The notes: generated from the letters alone by a model not told the origin. A stretch of 64,000 nucleotides of DNA from Amorphochlora amoebiformis (GCA_054601695.1 BAAHQB010000157.1:391446-455445), one strand, 5' to 3'. Positions 1 through 44,560 are shown, counted from the stretch's first letter. A program made the numbers and translations.

Positions 1-33
<33 letters not shown>

Positions 34-119
34 ACATTTTTTGTTACTACAATTCAATATAATATATATATACTACAAAACTCTATCTATACGTAGACGC
101 ACACGTGTATATATATATA

Positions 120-152
<33 letters not shown>

Positions 153-191
153 CATGTATTAATTTAAGTAAAAATCGATGTACAATTTCAG

Positions 192-365
192 GCGCTGCGT
201 TCCCTGGAGAAAGGAAGGTGTCCAATATTATGCACTGCACATATATATTGCACATGTATTTTAATGCTTATATACACAACTACATGTATACTTAGTTACA
301 TTGCACATATACGTTTAATACGTATATAACATACTCTATAACATACTCTATATATATGTATTTAT

Positions 366-408
<43 letters not shown>

Positions 409-451
409 TATTATATATATATATACATATTATAAAATATATTTTCAAAGA

Positions 452-488
<37 letters not shown>

Positions 489-489
489 C

Positions 490-561
<72 letters not shown>

Positions 562-629
562 ATATATATATATGTTCATACATATAGGTTCTCGATATTC
601 TTACAGCATCAATTAAAAACTCCTATACA

Positions 630-662
<33 letters not shown>

Positions 663-1590
663 GTATATATATATATATATATGTTCATACATATAGGTTC
701 TCGATATTCTTACAGCATCAATTAAAAACTCCTACCGACGGGTGAACATCCATTCTGCACCATAGCCCTACCCTTAATCCTAACCCTAACCGCAACCGTC
801 ACCCTAACCGTAACCCTAACCTATCTTCTTAGGGATACACCAGGAAAGGAATGGACTTCACAAGGGTAAGACGTATGTTTGGGGGTTTGGCCTTTTGTTT
901 ACGGTGTAGGTCTACGGTTTTATAGCGTCGTGGGTTAAAGACTTTGAGCAAAGTTCCCAAACTACACACCCGTAGCCTAAAACAGCCATAATTATCAAAG
1001 GTCCAAAAGTCTGGTGTCTCCAAGATCATCCAAAGAGGGTCATCTAAACCTAGCCATTACCTAAACTCTAGCCGTAACCCAAACCCTAACCCTAAGGGAG
1101 AGCTACAAGATTGATAAGAAGATCTCCGGGTGAAGAAGCACCCCTAATCCTAGCTACACGAACCAACCCCAGCCCTAGCCTAAAATTCAAATATCACGGG
1201 CGAACAAACACTTAGCCTTCTAATTTCCTAAACTCACCCAAGCCCTTTACTTAATCCCAAAGCTAACCATAACACCCTGAATCCTAAAGCTGCACTCTCA
1301 TGTGTATGACTCAATCCTTGCAAAATCAGAACCCTGATCTTAACTAAACGTCAAACCCTAAGCTGAATACGAACTTAACCCTGAGTCCAACCAAAGCATT
1401 CGCATGGGTACTGGGTGGACATCTCCTTTCGATATCGCAAGCGGCCTCATCTTATTTCACCCAAAAACCCACAACGTCAAATTCCCAACTTATTATACAA
1501 TCTATATATGTATAAATGTGTACATGTAGTGATATAATTATATATTCTGTGTGTGTACATGTGCATTAGTAGGTATATAATATCTATATT

Positions 1591-1632
<42 letters not shown>

Positions 1633-1733
1633 TACATATATACATATACATACATATATATATATATTAATTCCATGTTATATATGTACAATAGGTTTAT
1701 TGTAGTGCAAGTATGAACACATTTGCATGTATA

Positions 1734-1779
<46 letters not shown>

Positions 1780-2350
1780 TATGTAAGTAATATGTACATA
1801 TGTATACACACACACACATATATATATATATATACACATGTATATACTTATACATATGTATAACATGTAGATATATATATATATATATAGTATACATGTA
1901 TAATATGTGTACTATTGTTTATATACAGAAATATTATATATATATATTATATATATATATATATATTGTTTTCTATATAACATGCGTTCATAATTATCCA
2001 ACTCCAACGGTAATATTCAGGTCATCGAGTTTATCGACTGGCAAAACCTCGCCTCAACCAAATTTTCCATCACACATTCAGGCACTAAATCTAACCTAAC
2101 GCGACATTTACCCAATCTCATCTCAAATCCTAATCTCAGCCCTGAGTACAGATCCAAACCCTAACCTATCCATACCCTAGCCCAGGCTACTTAAACCCCG
2201 GACTCAACCCTAAATCTAACCAAAGAGGGTATCCTAACGCGTAATTTTAATGGTAGGTGACGTTGTGAACGGAAGTAACGGGGTGGGAGCTGGAAATGAT
2301 CAGGTATATATACATATTATATTTACTACATATACATACTGAAATATATT

Positions 2351-2393
<43 letters not shown>

Positions 2394-2523
2394 TTCACAA
2401 TATACGCATATGTATAACTATGAAGAGTTAAACATTATACAGGTATGTATAATGTAATATACAAATATATGCATAAATATAATATAGGTGTATATATAAA
2501 ATATATATATATATATATATGTG

Positions 2524-2611
<88 letters not shown>

Positions 2612-3216
2612 TAGTGTATATATCGATGTAAAGAACTCTAACTCAAATGCTGACCTTAATATCCCACCTTAACCCTAACCAAAACAACCTAAACAGGAGG
2701 TGGTCTGGGTTGAATTGAATTCACTGGTCAAGGGGAGAAATACGCCTATCCTTGTCTTTTGTATGTCTATTTGGACAACGTAAGTGTCGAAATCACGAAG
2801 ATATTCACGTTGCTATTATTCCGAGGGGAAGAGAGAGAGCAAGGAGAGGGGAGAGAGTTTCCAACTTTCCTTTTTTTTTCGTTTTCTATGTTCTCTTTTT
2901 TTTCCTTCCTTTATTTCCTCTCTCTTTCGTAGATTGCTAGGGATATGTTATCTTATCCCTCCCTCCCCCCTTCTCTCTCTCTCTTTCTTCTTTCTGTTTC
3001 TTCTCCTTTTAAATTATTCTACTCTCTATCTCCCTCTCTGTTCACTGTCTCCTTTCACTTCTCCCCTGAGTTTTCTCTTCGTCTCTGATTCTCTGCTCAC
3101 CTCTCTGTATGTCTCTCTCTCTCTCTTTCCTCGATAATACGTATATGAAGGAAAAAAGAGTACACTGTATTTATTTCTAATAGAATATACATATATATAA
3201 TATATAATATATATAT

Positions 3217-3248
<32 letters not shown>

Positions 3249-3287
3249 ATATATATATATATATATAATACACATACACATTAGAGT

Positions 3288-3318
<31 letters not shown>

Positions 3319-3533
3319 CATTAAAGTTGAATATCTATATAAAAGAGAGAAAGATAGCGAGAAAAAGGAGAGAAAGAGATAGATCAATATGTAGACTCAT
3401 AGGTGTCGGTTTGAATGATTTGTTTTCAATTACTAGCGGAAAGACGTTTAAGCATTTGTCCAATGGATTTTTGAGGATGGTGGATCATTCAAACGGCCAA
3501 GAAAAGTATGCGAATAATATATATATATAATGT

Positions 3534-3592
<59 letters not shown>

Positions 3593-3761
3593 ATATATAT
3601 ATAATATTAAATATGCATGTATATATATATATATATATGTATATATATTTATGTATGTATTTTACATGTGGTATATAAGCAACACATGTGATATGTGTTG
3701 TATGCTTATCTACATATGTGTATATATGTGTATATATATATGTGCATATTATATAAATATA

Positions 3762-3812
<51 letters not shown>

Positions 3813-3886
3813 ATATAATATAATATAATATAATTTAAATCGTAATATGTTTCTACAGATGAGGGACTAACTAACATCCAATATGT

Positions 3887-3947
<61 letters not shown>

Positions 3948-4001
3948 AAAATATGTATATATAAATATATATATATATATATGTATGTATATATACACAT
4001 A

Positions 4002-4044
<43 letters not shown>

Positions 4045-4079
4045 CATATTATATATACATATATATATATATACGTATG

Positions 4080-4128
<49 letters not shown>

Positions 4129-4265
4129 ATACCAAATATACATATATCAAACATATATATGTACATACACACAATATATGTATACTTGTATGCACATTTT
4201 CATACATGTACACATAATAATAAAGTATATATATATATATATATATACATACATGTATATACATT

Positions 4266-4309
<44 letters not shown>

Positions 4310-5032
4310 TAAAATCATAATAATAACAATGATACATAGGTGCAGATTTCCTCTAGACTTCAAACAGGTAACACAAACCCCAATCTTAATGCTATCCTCA
4401 ACCCTAGCCTTAACCAAAGTCTTAACAAGTCTTAACCTTATAGTATGGTGATAGACGTGCCGTTGTCCTTGCAAAGATGGTATTTTCCCAATCCTATCCT
4501 TCCTTGCTGTTATGAACAGTCTAAAATACGATTTCTTTTGAAGATATACGAAAACTAAGACAATAACAAATGCATCTATCAAAGCGTACATTCTGCTAGG
4601 AATACAACGTCGATAAGCATCAATGGGATATGATTACGATTGGAGAGGTGGGAAACTCTTACTCTCATTTTGCAAATCTAATTGGGGATGACGATGATTA
4701 CCTTTTATCTTTGTCTGCAGTAATTTGTGAGCAAGTGTAATATATATTGAATATACATTTATAACAAAATGACATATATGTATACGTACATATACATATA
4801 TATATATATATAGATATATATATATATATTTTATTATATATAGATATATATATATATATATATGTATACATATATATATATATATATGTATATATTTGTG
4901 TGTGTAAATGTATATGTTTTATGTGCATATATTATATACATATGTAATATACATATATATATATATACATATATATATACATATATATATATGTAAATGT
5001 ATATGTTTTATGTGCATATATTATATACATAT

Positions 5033-5069
<37 letters not shown>

Positions 5070-5204
5070 AGGCTTTGGATTCTTTTCACAGAGAACCACG
5101 GGATATGTGGACACCCATAGCAAACAGGTGGATGTAATATGAATAGTATGAAAGGTTGTAAACCTATGTACAACAGTAAACACTATTTTCGTGTGGTACA
5201 TTAA

Positions 5205-5260
<56 letters not shown>

Positions 5261-5393
5261 GTTTTCATCAGTGTAGATTATGTATTGTATTAACATGCAG
5301 CAGTTATAAATAATGAAGAAATAAAATAATATCCTTAGAGAATGTCATTCTTTACTACATGTACACATTCAGGTACTTGAGAAAGAATTATAG
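192..5393 (+). CDS. TerD-domain protein, multi-exon, 5' end outside the window
   Basis: Fourteen exons join in one frame: 192-217, 716-741, 833-865, 1097-1129, 1397-1475, 2021-2081, 2257-2303, 2697-2779, 3437-3505, 4340-4367, 4444-4479, 4600-4647, 5092-5127, 5373-5393 (stop TAG). All phases agree. Introns are GT-AG except 2082-2256, which is GC-AG. The roughly 208 visible residues follow the TerD fold: [19 protein letters not shown], then [62 protein letters not shown] and a C-terminal helix. Known family: TerD proteins bind calcium and occur in bacterial tellurite/stress operons; Dictyostelium CABP1 is a eukaryotic relative. The usual acidic calcium ligands are partly replaced (FDIA for FDLD, GAGNDQ for GDGDDE), so metal binding may be changed. 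Exons 192-217 and 716-865 are less certain. The start codon was not found and is probably beyond the left edge. Confidence 0.82.
572..715 (+). repeat. 109-bp tandem duplication carrying a truncated exon copy
   Basis: The block at 681-733 (TTCATACATATAGG, then TCTTACAG, then the start of the exon at 716) is repeated 109 bp upstream at 572-624. The upstream copy keeps the acceptor TCTTACAG and the first 18 exon bases, then breaks into TA repeat and has no donor. The copy at 716-741 is the one whose donor and phase fit the TerD gene. Confidence 0.85.
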
Positions 5394-6252
5394 AAACGAA
5401 AACAACATACACTGAAGCATGAAGAGGGACAACGGCTAGTGAAAATCATCAAATCTCAAGCTTGCACTGAATCATATATATAATCCTATCCGAACTAGCA
5501 GTAGGCCCAGCCGCTGGCGTATGTATATCATAGTGTGCACTCGAAATATTTTCTTTTAATAGATGATAATCTACACTTAAGTTCAAGACTCAAGAGTCGT
5601 GGGTGGTGTACTAGAATAATATCTTATATAGATATTATATATAGCACTTAGAAGATTTGTGGAACGTACATTCCATCATTGACGATACAGTTAAGACTGT
5701 ATAAGAGATAACAACATTACCTAGATTCAAGGATTACACAACGCTAGTCGCGGCCTAGGATTCTATTTATCCATGAGCTAGACTATGATAGTCGTTAACG
5801 TCGGTCATGGTAATAATAATATCTAGAATGAATGGATCAGCTAATACGTGAATAGTAAAATCTTGTAAAGATAATTTTCTGCTTGGCACGCACAGGCGTA
5901 GTTTATGATAAAATTGAAAGTTGTGATGGTGGTATGACTTCCAACAGTGGAATAACAACCACGTGAGGTCATGTGCTACAGCTTAGCGTAGTATCTATCA
6001 AACACGTGGCCGGTGAAGTGGAGGCTACGGTGGACGAGACTTACTCGGCATTTAGTACCGCGCAATCGATCCGATTAATGACACGAGACGTTAGCAGCAA
6101 TTATCTGAGAACAAGACGGAGAGACGTTACTTAGACAATGGGGAAGAAAACCAACCAATCAGTAAAAGATTCAAATATTACCCAAATTTTTAGGTGATAT
6201 TAGTCGACAAAATTTCCCACCTGGAATCGAGCAGGTCGTTGAAGGCTCACAC
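5394..6252. other. Intergenic, convergent 3' ends
   Basis: This spacer separates the last TerD exon (+) from the HDEL stop codon of the J-protein gene (-). It is ordinary mixed-composition DNA with little microsatellite and should hold the two 3' UTRs and polyadenylation sites. I see no further exon with consistent splice sites. The 63-residue frame on the minus strand at 5767-5958 has no recognisable motif. Confidence 0.6.
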
Positions 6253-6803
6253 TCAAAGCTCATCGTGGTCTGTGGCCGACCTTTTCTTGGAGGAAGACTT
6301 CGTGGGGTTGCCAAAGAGCTTGAGGACCGTATCCTTTTGCTCCTTGGTGAGCTTCTTTGGGAAGTCAACGATGATACGGACGTGAAGGTCGCCTTTGCGG
6401 CTGGGGTTGTCTCCAAATGGCATACCTTCTCCTCTAACTCGAATCACCTGGAACGGTTTGGTGACTTCTTTCCGCGAGACCTTGACCTGAGGGTTGATGT
6501 GGAGGATTAGGGTAGGAGTATAGCTTCTTTATATTATGTGATTATGATAAAAAAGTACATAGTTACTAACACACGTAGATGGCTACCAAAGTGAATGTTC
6601 ACATGTACATACTTTGGCAATAAATATATATATGTGTGTTGTATATATGATCTATATATTTTTAATAGATGGCTACCAAAGTGAATGTTCACATATACAT
6701 ACTTTGCCAATATATATATATATATATATATGTCTTATATATATGATCTATATATTTTTAATATATATATATATATACACATATACATATATATATACAT
6801 ATA

Positions 6804-6848
<45 letters not shown>

Positions 6849-6895
6849 TATATATATTTCATGCACACATATATATGTATATATTTTTACGCATA

Positions 6896-6984
<89 letters not shown>

Positions 6985-7012
6985 GTTGATATACATTCAT
7001 GATTTATATACA

Positions 7013-7067
<55 letters not shown>

Positions 7068-7172
7068 CATACATACATTTGATATACAAACATTTGATAT
7101 TCAAACATGATTTACATTCGACATATATGTATATATATATATATATGTATTTTTACAATATATAGGTATATA

Positions 7173-7238
<66 letters not shown>

Positions 7239-7298
7239 TCTTTATGTAGACGTACATATACAAACATACAATATTTATATATGATATATGATATATCT

Positions 7299-7344
<46 letters not shown>

Positions 7345-7429
7345 ATATAAATTTTCATATGTGAATGTATATATACATATATATATATATTATATACATA
7401 TTGATATTTATATATATATATATACATAT

Positions 7430-7474
<45 letters not shown>

Positions 7475-7487
7475 TATACAATTGATA

Positions 7488-7580
<93 letters not shown>

Positions 7581-7679
7581 TATTATATATGGCACAAAAA
7601 ACACGTACACAATATATATATATATATAATACATATATATATATATATATATATATAAAGTATATATATATATATGTGT

Positions 7680-7714
<35 letters not shown>

Positions 7715-9053
7715 GTATATGCAATAAACTAAATATATACCAGATGTATTTATATATACTATACTTTCATATACATATAGATTTTCACACACATATACAT
7801 ATACACACACCTATATAAATATATACATAAATTTGCATATACATGTACAAATACATATACATATAAATACACATACGCATACACATGTACATATACATTT
7901 ACATATAATATACTCACATATATAACAAACATTCATATATATATTCACATATATATATATAAAATATATTATATATTATATATTTATATATCCATGGTGT
8001 CTGAATATTCTGTGTGCGTTAAGGTCGCGGGAGGAGAGGGTCGAGGTAAATGTATATTATGATGAGAAGATTGGTAGGGATGAGTAGATGGATTTGGGGA
8101 GAATAAGGAGATGGTGGAGTTAGCGTGGTGTTATTAACCTTATGGCCATCAAGGTGACTAAACTTCTTGGAAAATTCTACTAGTGCCTCCGGAAGGGAAA
8201 TGTGCATGTCCATATTAAGATCGTTGCCGATGCGCGTGAACGAAGGATGCGGCATTGTTTTGACCTTGAAGTTGACGTGGCCGGGCAGCTGGCCGATAAA
8301 CTCATCACCCTCGTTCTCCAGGACGATCACATGCCCGTCGGACATTCCTGGCTCGACCTCGAAGGTCAGGATCTTCTCGGCGCTCTCCGTGAGGCCTTTC
8401 GGGCACGCCTTGCAGCGTCGCTTTAGTCTGTAACCCTTCCCACCGCAGCCAGGGTCGTTGGTCTGCATCTGCTGGACGAAACCAGGGCCAAGTTGCCTCG
8501 TGACCATCTTCATACCTGGTCCTATACAGGAGCGGTCGTCTGTGCGGCAGTCCTCGTAATTAAGACAAAGAGTCTGCTTCTTGTGCATCACGCTGATTAT
8601 GCGACCCAAGTATAGGTCCTTAAGGGTCACCCGGACATCTAAGTTGAGGTCAGGACCGCGTTTTTGTTCCTCCTGCCTCTGGCGTCCGCCTCCAAACATT
8701 CCACCTCCGAAGAACATGTCGAAGGGGTCCATGCCCCCGCCACCACCCTGAGCCTTTTGCTTTAGGTGCTCCTTTAAGCCCTCCTCACCGTGGCGGTCGT
8801 AAATCTTGCGCTTCTCCTTGTCACTGAGAGTCTCATACGCGTTGGCGACGTCCTGAAACATCTTTTCCGCTTCCTTGTTATTCGGGTTCTTGTCGGGGTG
8901 GTATTTTCGACTGAGCTTTCGGTACGCCGACTTGATTTCCTTCTCCGATGCGCGGCGGCGTACCCCCAGGATTTTGTAATAGTCGCGTCCACACTCGACG
9001 AGAATGGCCAGGCCGACCACCAATATGCGAAACAGCGTAGATCGCATGTACAT
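6253..9053 (-). CDS. ER-lumenal J-domain co-chaperone, Scj1/ERdj3 (DNAJB11) type
   Basis: Two exons, 9053-8139 and 6486-6253, join in phase 0 across a 1,652-bp TA-filled intron to give 382 residues. Residues 1-21 are a signal peptide. The J domain spans about 24-90 with HPD at 52-54. A Gly/Phe-rich linker lies at about 102-124. The substrate-binding half follows, with cysteines at 163, 169, 176, 203, 214 and 217, fewer than in a full DnaJ zinc centre. The conserved [10 protein letters not shown] and HLDGHKV motifs flank the intron. The C-terminus is HDEL, a KDEL-type retrieval signal, so signal peptide and retrieval signal agree on the ER lumen. The family stimulates BiP ATPase during folding and ER-associated degradation. 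The length matches yeast Scj1 (377). A second in-frame Met lies two codons after the chosen start. Confidence 0.95.
6577..6758. repeat. 91-bp tandem duplication inside the J-protein intron
   Basis: GATGGCTACCAAAGTGAATG, followed by a near-identical tail and a TA tract, occurs at 6577 and again at 6668. The copies differ by a few substitutions (CATGTAC/CATATAC, TTGGC/TTGCC). It shows the same kind of local duplication seen at exons elsewhere, but here without exon sequence. Confidence 0.85.
7503..7580. repeat. (TAA)n microsatellite
   Basis: About 25 uninterrupted TAA units sit within (TA)n in the J-protein intron. The poly-Tyr and poly-Ile frames here are translated repeat. Similar TAA runs lie at 11930-11972, 12181-12200, 26321-26360, 32778-32858, 54403-54445 and 59399-59434. 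Confidence 0.95.
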
Positions 9054-9892
9054 AGCTTGCTGTGTGTGCTGAGCCCTGGCTGCTCTGCCTACGAGTACGT
9101 CAGACCAGTTGCTGATGTGGCAGGCGAAAAATTTTGTAAGATATTTTCAAAAAATGGCGGGAAATCCGGTATTGTTTATTTAAGTATTTCTACCCAAATC
9201 TACAATTATAGTCTTAGAGTTAGAGGTCGGGGACACGTGTTGGGTATCACTTGGGGGGAGACATGGTTCGCTCCCAGGACTTGTCGGGAAGTCATTGCCG
9301 TCAATACTCGCTATGATTCAGGTGTTCCCATTATGTGGTGACAGCGGTTCTAGTGAGGTGAAAGCATGAAGACATCTCGTCTTTTTTAGGTTCGAAGATT
9401 TTGTGGGAGAAATGGAAGGCGTCGATCGAGAATGATGTGTTACCACAAAATATTTGGAGATACTCATTACATGTACGGAAACTGTTATATTTATAATCTA
9501 TTATAGCTTTTTAAAGAAGTTTTCAGGTACATGTATATACGAATATGGGATATCTTTAGATGAATTCATATTTTCATAATATTACATTTACATGTGCACA
9601 CAATGTATTTTTTTTGTGAATAATAGATATTAATAATACAATTATGGAATACATGTACAGTATGTAAATAATACTAACGACGATTCTAAGTAATAATAGT
9701 ATGCAATACTCTGAGTATATATCATTCTATATATGTGTATACCTATATATAATATACATACATACATATATATATATTTATATATATATATATATATATA
9801 TACATATATATAATATATATACACATACAATAATGATATAATAATAAAGCCAGAAGTAGTAATAATAATAATAATTTTAATAATAATGTTAT

Positions 9893-9923
<31 letters not shown>

Positions 9924-9956
9924 TACACATATATGTACTTAGTATACTAGTATCAC

Positions 9957-10003
<47 letters not shown>

Positions 10004-10064
10004 ATATTAAGTTGGTGTATAATATTTATATATATATATATATACACATATTTATATATATTTT

Positions 10065-10104
<40 letters not shown>

Positions 10105-10142
10105 GTATCGTAGTACATATATATATATATATATATCAATGA

Positions 10143-10186
<44 letters not shown>

Positions 10187-10193
10187 TATATAC

Positions 10194-10236
<43 letters not shown>

Positions 10237-10469
10237 TATATCATATGATATATATCATGATATAATACACACATATATGTGTATATATTAGTAAATATAT
10301 ATATATATATGTATATGTATATATAATATATATATATATATATATGTATATTATATATGTATATAATATATATATATATATATGTATACGTACAATACAC
10401 TTATATTATATATTACTTGCAGCCTAACTACTAAATTTACTTGTATATACTATATACACACACACACCA

Positions 10470-10504
<35 letters not shown>

Positions 10505-10542
10505 GTATGATATAATATATATATATTATAATATATATACGT

Positions 10543-10589
<47 letters not shown>

Positions 10590-10724
10590 ATGATATATAG
10601 AAATGTATATACACGGTATATATTATATATATATATATATATTCGGTATATATACATATATATATATATATATATAATATGAGTTGATATATATATATAT
10701 ATATAATATATATATATATATATC

Positions 10725-10769
<45 letters not shown>

Positions 10770-10820
10770 TATATACATATGTATTTATGTATACATGTTC
10801 TATATACATGTGTGCATATA

Positions 10821-10856
<36 letters not shown>

Positions 10857-11011
10857 ATATATACATATATATAATACATAAGTATACACAAGAATATATT
10901 TGCACAGTTGTGAACATAAAGGAGCATACTTCAATCTAGTTGAACGACACAGAATGATAATCCCGAAATTAAACGGCACGTGAGGCAGGAATTCAACGTT
11001 AGAGAGTCCAG
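9054..11011. other. Spacer between J-protein start and TRAPPC5 stop
   Basis: Both flanking genes run leftward, so 9054 to about 9550 should hold the J-protein promoter and 10910-11011 the TRAPPC5 3' UTR. The proximal 500 bp is unique sequence. It contains a GACACGTGTT block near 9233, an ACGT core of the kind found in UPR and bZIP elements; a regulatory role is only a suggestion. From 9640 to 10890 it is TA microsatellite with short CA runs and no exon candidate. Confidence 0.55.
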
Positions 11012-11380
11012 TTAACTACTGTCTCGCGCTATGACTTTGGATGTAAAGGCTATTACGAAGACCATACGATTGTTGTTGAGAATTGATGATACAGTGCAAG
11101 TCTGGGTGGGGTTAGGAAAGGGTTGACAACATTTCACGTGCACAGTTTCAGAGGAAACTTGAGGCAGATACATTTTAAAGAGTAACGAATTAGGGTTGTG
11201 GGTAACGAATTCGGCGGCGTCGAGAATTCCGTTGATAATCCCTGCAGTGTAAGCCGCGCAGCGCGCCGCGTTGGAGTTGGAGATATACTTACAAGTCACA
11301 GGATCGTTGTCGTATATGTAGTCTGAGAGTGAGTATGTAATAATACATTATATATATATATATATATGTACATATATATG

Positions 11381-11452
<72 letters not shown>

Positions 11453-11532
11453 ATAAATATACCTACTTCTCTATACATATAAATTTATACGTACTTCTCT
11501 CTCTCTCTCTCTATATATATATTTTTTTAAAA

Positions 11533-11580
<48 letters not shown>

Positions 11581-11650
11581 TATATATACCCACGTCAGTC
11601 AAGGCTTGGAAACACCTCGAGGAGGTCACCCATGTATATGTAATATATTG

Positions 11651-11696
<46 letters not shown>

Positions 11697-11778
11697 ATTA
11701 GCCTATATTCATAAATATACATATGTATATGTTCTATATATATGTATATATGTTCTATATATATGTATATATATATAT

Positions 11779-11830
<52 letters not shown>

Positions 11831-11993
11831 GTATATATTTATATATACAGATATATATCGCTCATATAAAATATACTCAAACTTAAGTAAAATAAAAGCA
11901 CTTTTGATATAATATATACACACACACACGAATAATAATAATAATAATGATAATAATAATAATAATAATAATAAACACATACACACACACACA

Positions 11994-12050
<57 letters not shown>

Positions 12051-12092
12051 GTATATTGTACATATATATATATATATAATATATGTATATAT

Positions 12093-12135
<43 letters not shown>

Positions 12136-12387
12136 CAATAAAACACACTTTTGATATAATATGTACACACACACACACACGAATAATAATAATAATAATT
12201 ATAATAAAAATAGTAACAAAGAACAATAATAATAAACATACACACAAACACACATGTATATATTTATATATATATATATATATATACACATATATATGTA
12301 TACATATGTATATATGATATATATATATATATATATACATATATATATAAATATATATATATATTGTTATATAAATATATACATATA

Positions 12388-12429
<42 letters not shown>

Positions 12430-12645
12430 TATAAACGTAGGTAAATACAAATATAAATACAAAATTATGTATCTATTTAAACGTAAGTATACGGACACAA
12501 TGTGACATAATGATAATGATAATAATTATACTAAAAAATAGAAGCAAGGCAATAATGATAGTATCAATAAATATAATACAAAAACAAGCATTTAATACCA
12601 CACACGTGCAACGAACAGATACACACACATATATATTATATATTA

Positions 12646-12679
<34 letters not shown>

Positions 12680-12706
12680 ATGTAACATTTACTATATGTA
12701 TATATG

Positions 12707-12764
<58 letters not shown>

Positions 12765-13360
12765 AGTTAGGGACGGTCTACATTCGTTCTTCTTGGCGTT
12801 ACTGATTTGTAGATCATCCGCCGGACGTCCGAAGAGGCTCTTCCAGACAGTTGTGCGAACGAAATTAAGCATCTGAATGATGCTGCGCTCCTTTCGACAG
12901 CCTTTCTCCCGGAAACTCAGCAACTCGATAGCTCGGAGGCCAACTCCGTATCCCGCTTCGGAGAGGCTGTTGAAGACATATTTAGTACAGAAAAGAGTAT
13001 GCATAAAGATGTCAGTGTGATTTACCAACCCTGTTTCCAAGAATGTTCCCCGAAACAATCACTTAAACCCGAATCACACCATACCGCTTTTCCAGATCTT
13101 CCCCACGATTGATTTGAGACTGACAATGCTGTACGAGCTCGGAAAAGACATAGGCAAATGCGCTCAGGCTAACCTGCGTGGTTATCGGAAATAAGAGTTC
13201 GCTCGTCAGACTACACAAACCGTTTTTATTACTATGGAAAGGCCCTCAAAACCGTGAATACGTTTGTACTAACTCACTCGCTGCCACAATCATTCACCTT
13301 GCTGGTTCCTCTGCTCAGGGGTCGGTCAAACTTGGTCCGTCGCTGCCCCTTAGAATCCAT
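11012..13360 (-). CDS. TRAPPC5: TRAPP complex subunit 5 (Trs31/TRAPPC5)
   Basis: Four exons in consistent phase: 13360-13298, 13173-13085, 12966-12782, 11322-11012 (stop TAA). All introns are GT-AG: 124, 118 and 1,459 bp. The product has 215 residues (human, 188). Diagnostic motifs in order are [25 protein letters not shown], a LREKG-like [24 protein letters not shown], the [17 protein letters not shown] helix and VIARD near the end. TRAPPC5 is a core Bet3-fold subunit of the TRAPP tethering complexes, which act as Rab1/Rab11 exchange factors in ER-Golgi and Golgi traffic. Between GILDAAEFV and the final strand there are about 25 residues more than in the human protein. The ATG at 13360 is the first in frame and gives the expected N-terminal length. 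Confidence 0.95.
11895..12240. repeat. Tandem duplication within TRAPPC5 intron 3
   Basis: A unit made of ACTTTTGATATAAT, then (CA)n, then CGAATAATAATAATAAT occurs at about 11900-11975 and again near 12147-12235, roughly 247 bp apart and separated by (TA)n. It contains no exon sequence. Confidence 0.8.
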
Positions 13361-13449
13361 CCTGTCACCCCGAAATGTCACACACGCACGCGACTAATTT
13401 AGTTATTTGACACGTGCCTGTCTGAGACATCGGCGTTGGGATCTTGGGA
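13361..13449. promoter_or_regulatory. 89-bp head-to-head spacer between TRAPPC5 and FAM91
   Basis: The TRAPPC5 start codon (-) and the FAM91 start codon (+) are separated by only 89 bp of non-repetitive DNA. The 5' UTRs and promoter elements of both genes must overlap here or lie within the neighbouring first introns. No TATA box is obvious. This is inferred from the two gene models. Confidence 0.75.
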
Positions 13450-43249
<29,800 letters not shown>

Positions 43250-44445
43250 TTGTATTGTCCTGCAGCACATCACACTAACTAGTCGCGCGATGCATACCGT
43301 GGCATGATCACGATCAGTAGCTTGAGCTAGGACGTCACGGCTGACTATGTCTATTATATATAACTGGGATAGTCTCAGCGATCCGAATGCATGATTGCCG
43401 AAGTTTACGTGCCAAAGTTTAATTAACTTCCATAGTCTAGATAGTCCATTGTACACTATCCGAAATGAAAAAATTCCTGGTAATTTTACTAAAGTCTAGT
43501 TCTAGAGTTGAGTCTAGTTACCACACAGCACGTGACTATCTTAACTAGTTGAAATATTGTATTAACTAGTATAATTTGACCTATTACTAGTGGGCCTCAC
43601 TGTACCGACTGTTTTTGAAATTTATTTCTGTAAATACTAGAATTGTCGTAGTTAAGCATGATATATGTACACAGGTACAGTCAAGACTAGTAGGTCTAGA
43701 GGTACGTAAGTATCAGTATGTTAATAGGTACGTACGGTAGGTGTGTATACACGTCTAGATAAGTACTGTATCTACAACTGGATATAAAGTGTATGTGATG
43801 CGTATGTAGTATCAGTATGTTAATAGGTATGTACTTAGATGTGTATACACCTAGATACGTACGTACTGTATCTAGTGTATGTGGTGCGTATGTTGTCAAG
43901 TTTGATACGTATATGAGTGGATAGTTAGTACGCATGTGCGTATGTTAGTACGCATGTGCGTATGTTAGTACGCATGTGCGTATGTTAGTACGCGTATACG
44001 TAGGTACGTATATAGGTAAGTCAGTATGCAAATGCGTATGACGATACGTATTAATCACTTGTAGGTCTAGCTGCAGGGTATTAAGTGGACCGTAACATTG
44101 TAGTATTGTCTCATCATTCTAGTTAAATTAATGTTCGAAGATAAGATAAGTATGTATACAAACAGATATGAAATTTAGTGCGAAGATCGAATTCTGAGAA
44201 TTCTGAGAATATCTAAATTATTAACTAGACTAAATACAGTGATTAGTTAGTTCCCGGGCTGTAGTATATATTCTAGCCGCTACAATGACTGGAATGAGTT
44301 CTACAATATATGTCACTACAATCTGGTAGTATACATGAATACATCTAGTACAATTTATTATATATATTGTATATCTATATATATATCTATATATATAAAT
44401 TTATTATATATATTGTATACCCATATATATATATATATATCTCTA

Positions 44446-44491
<46 letters not shown>

Positions 44492-44560
44492 TACATATAT
44501 ATACATATATGTATATACATCTAGTACATATATATATGTATGTGTATATATATATACATA

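Noticed and set aside
7275-7724. Frame with a poly-Tyr tract
   Set aside because: (TAA)n and (TA)n translated within the intron of the J-protein gene.
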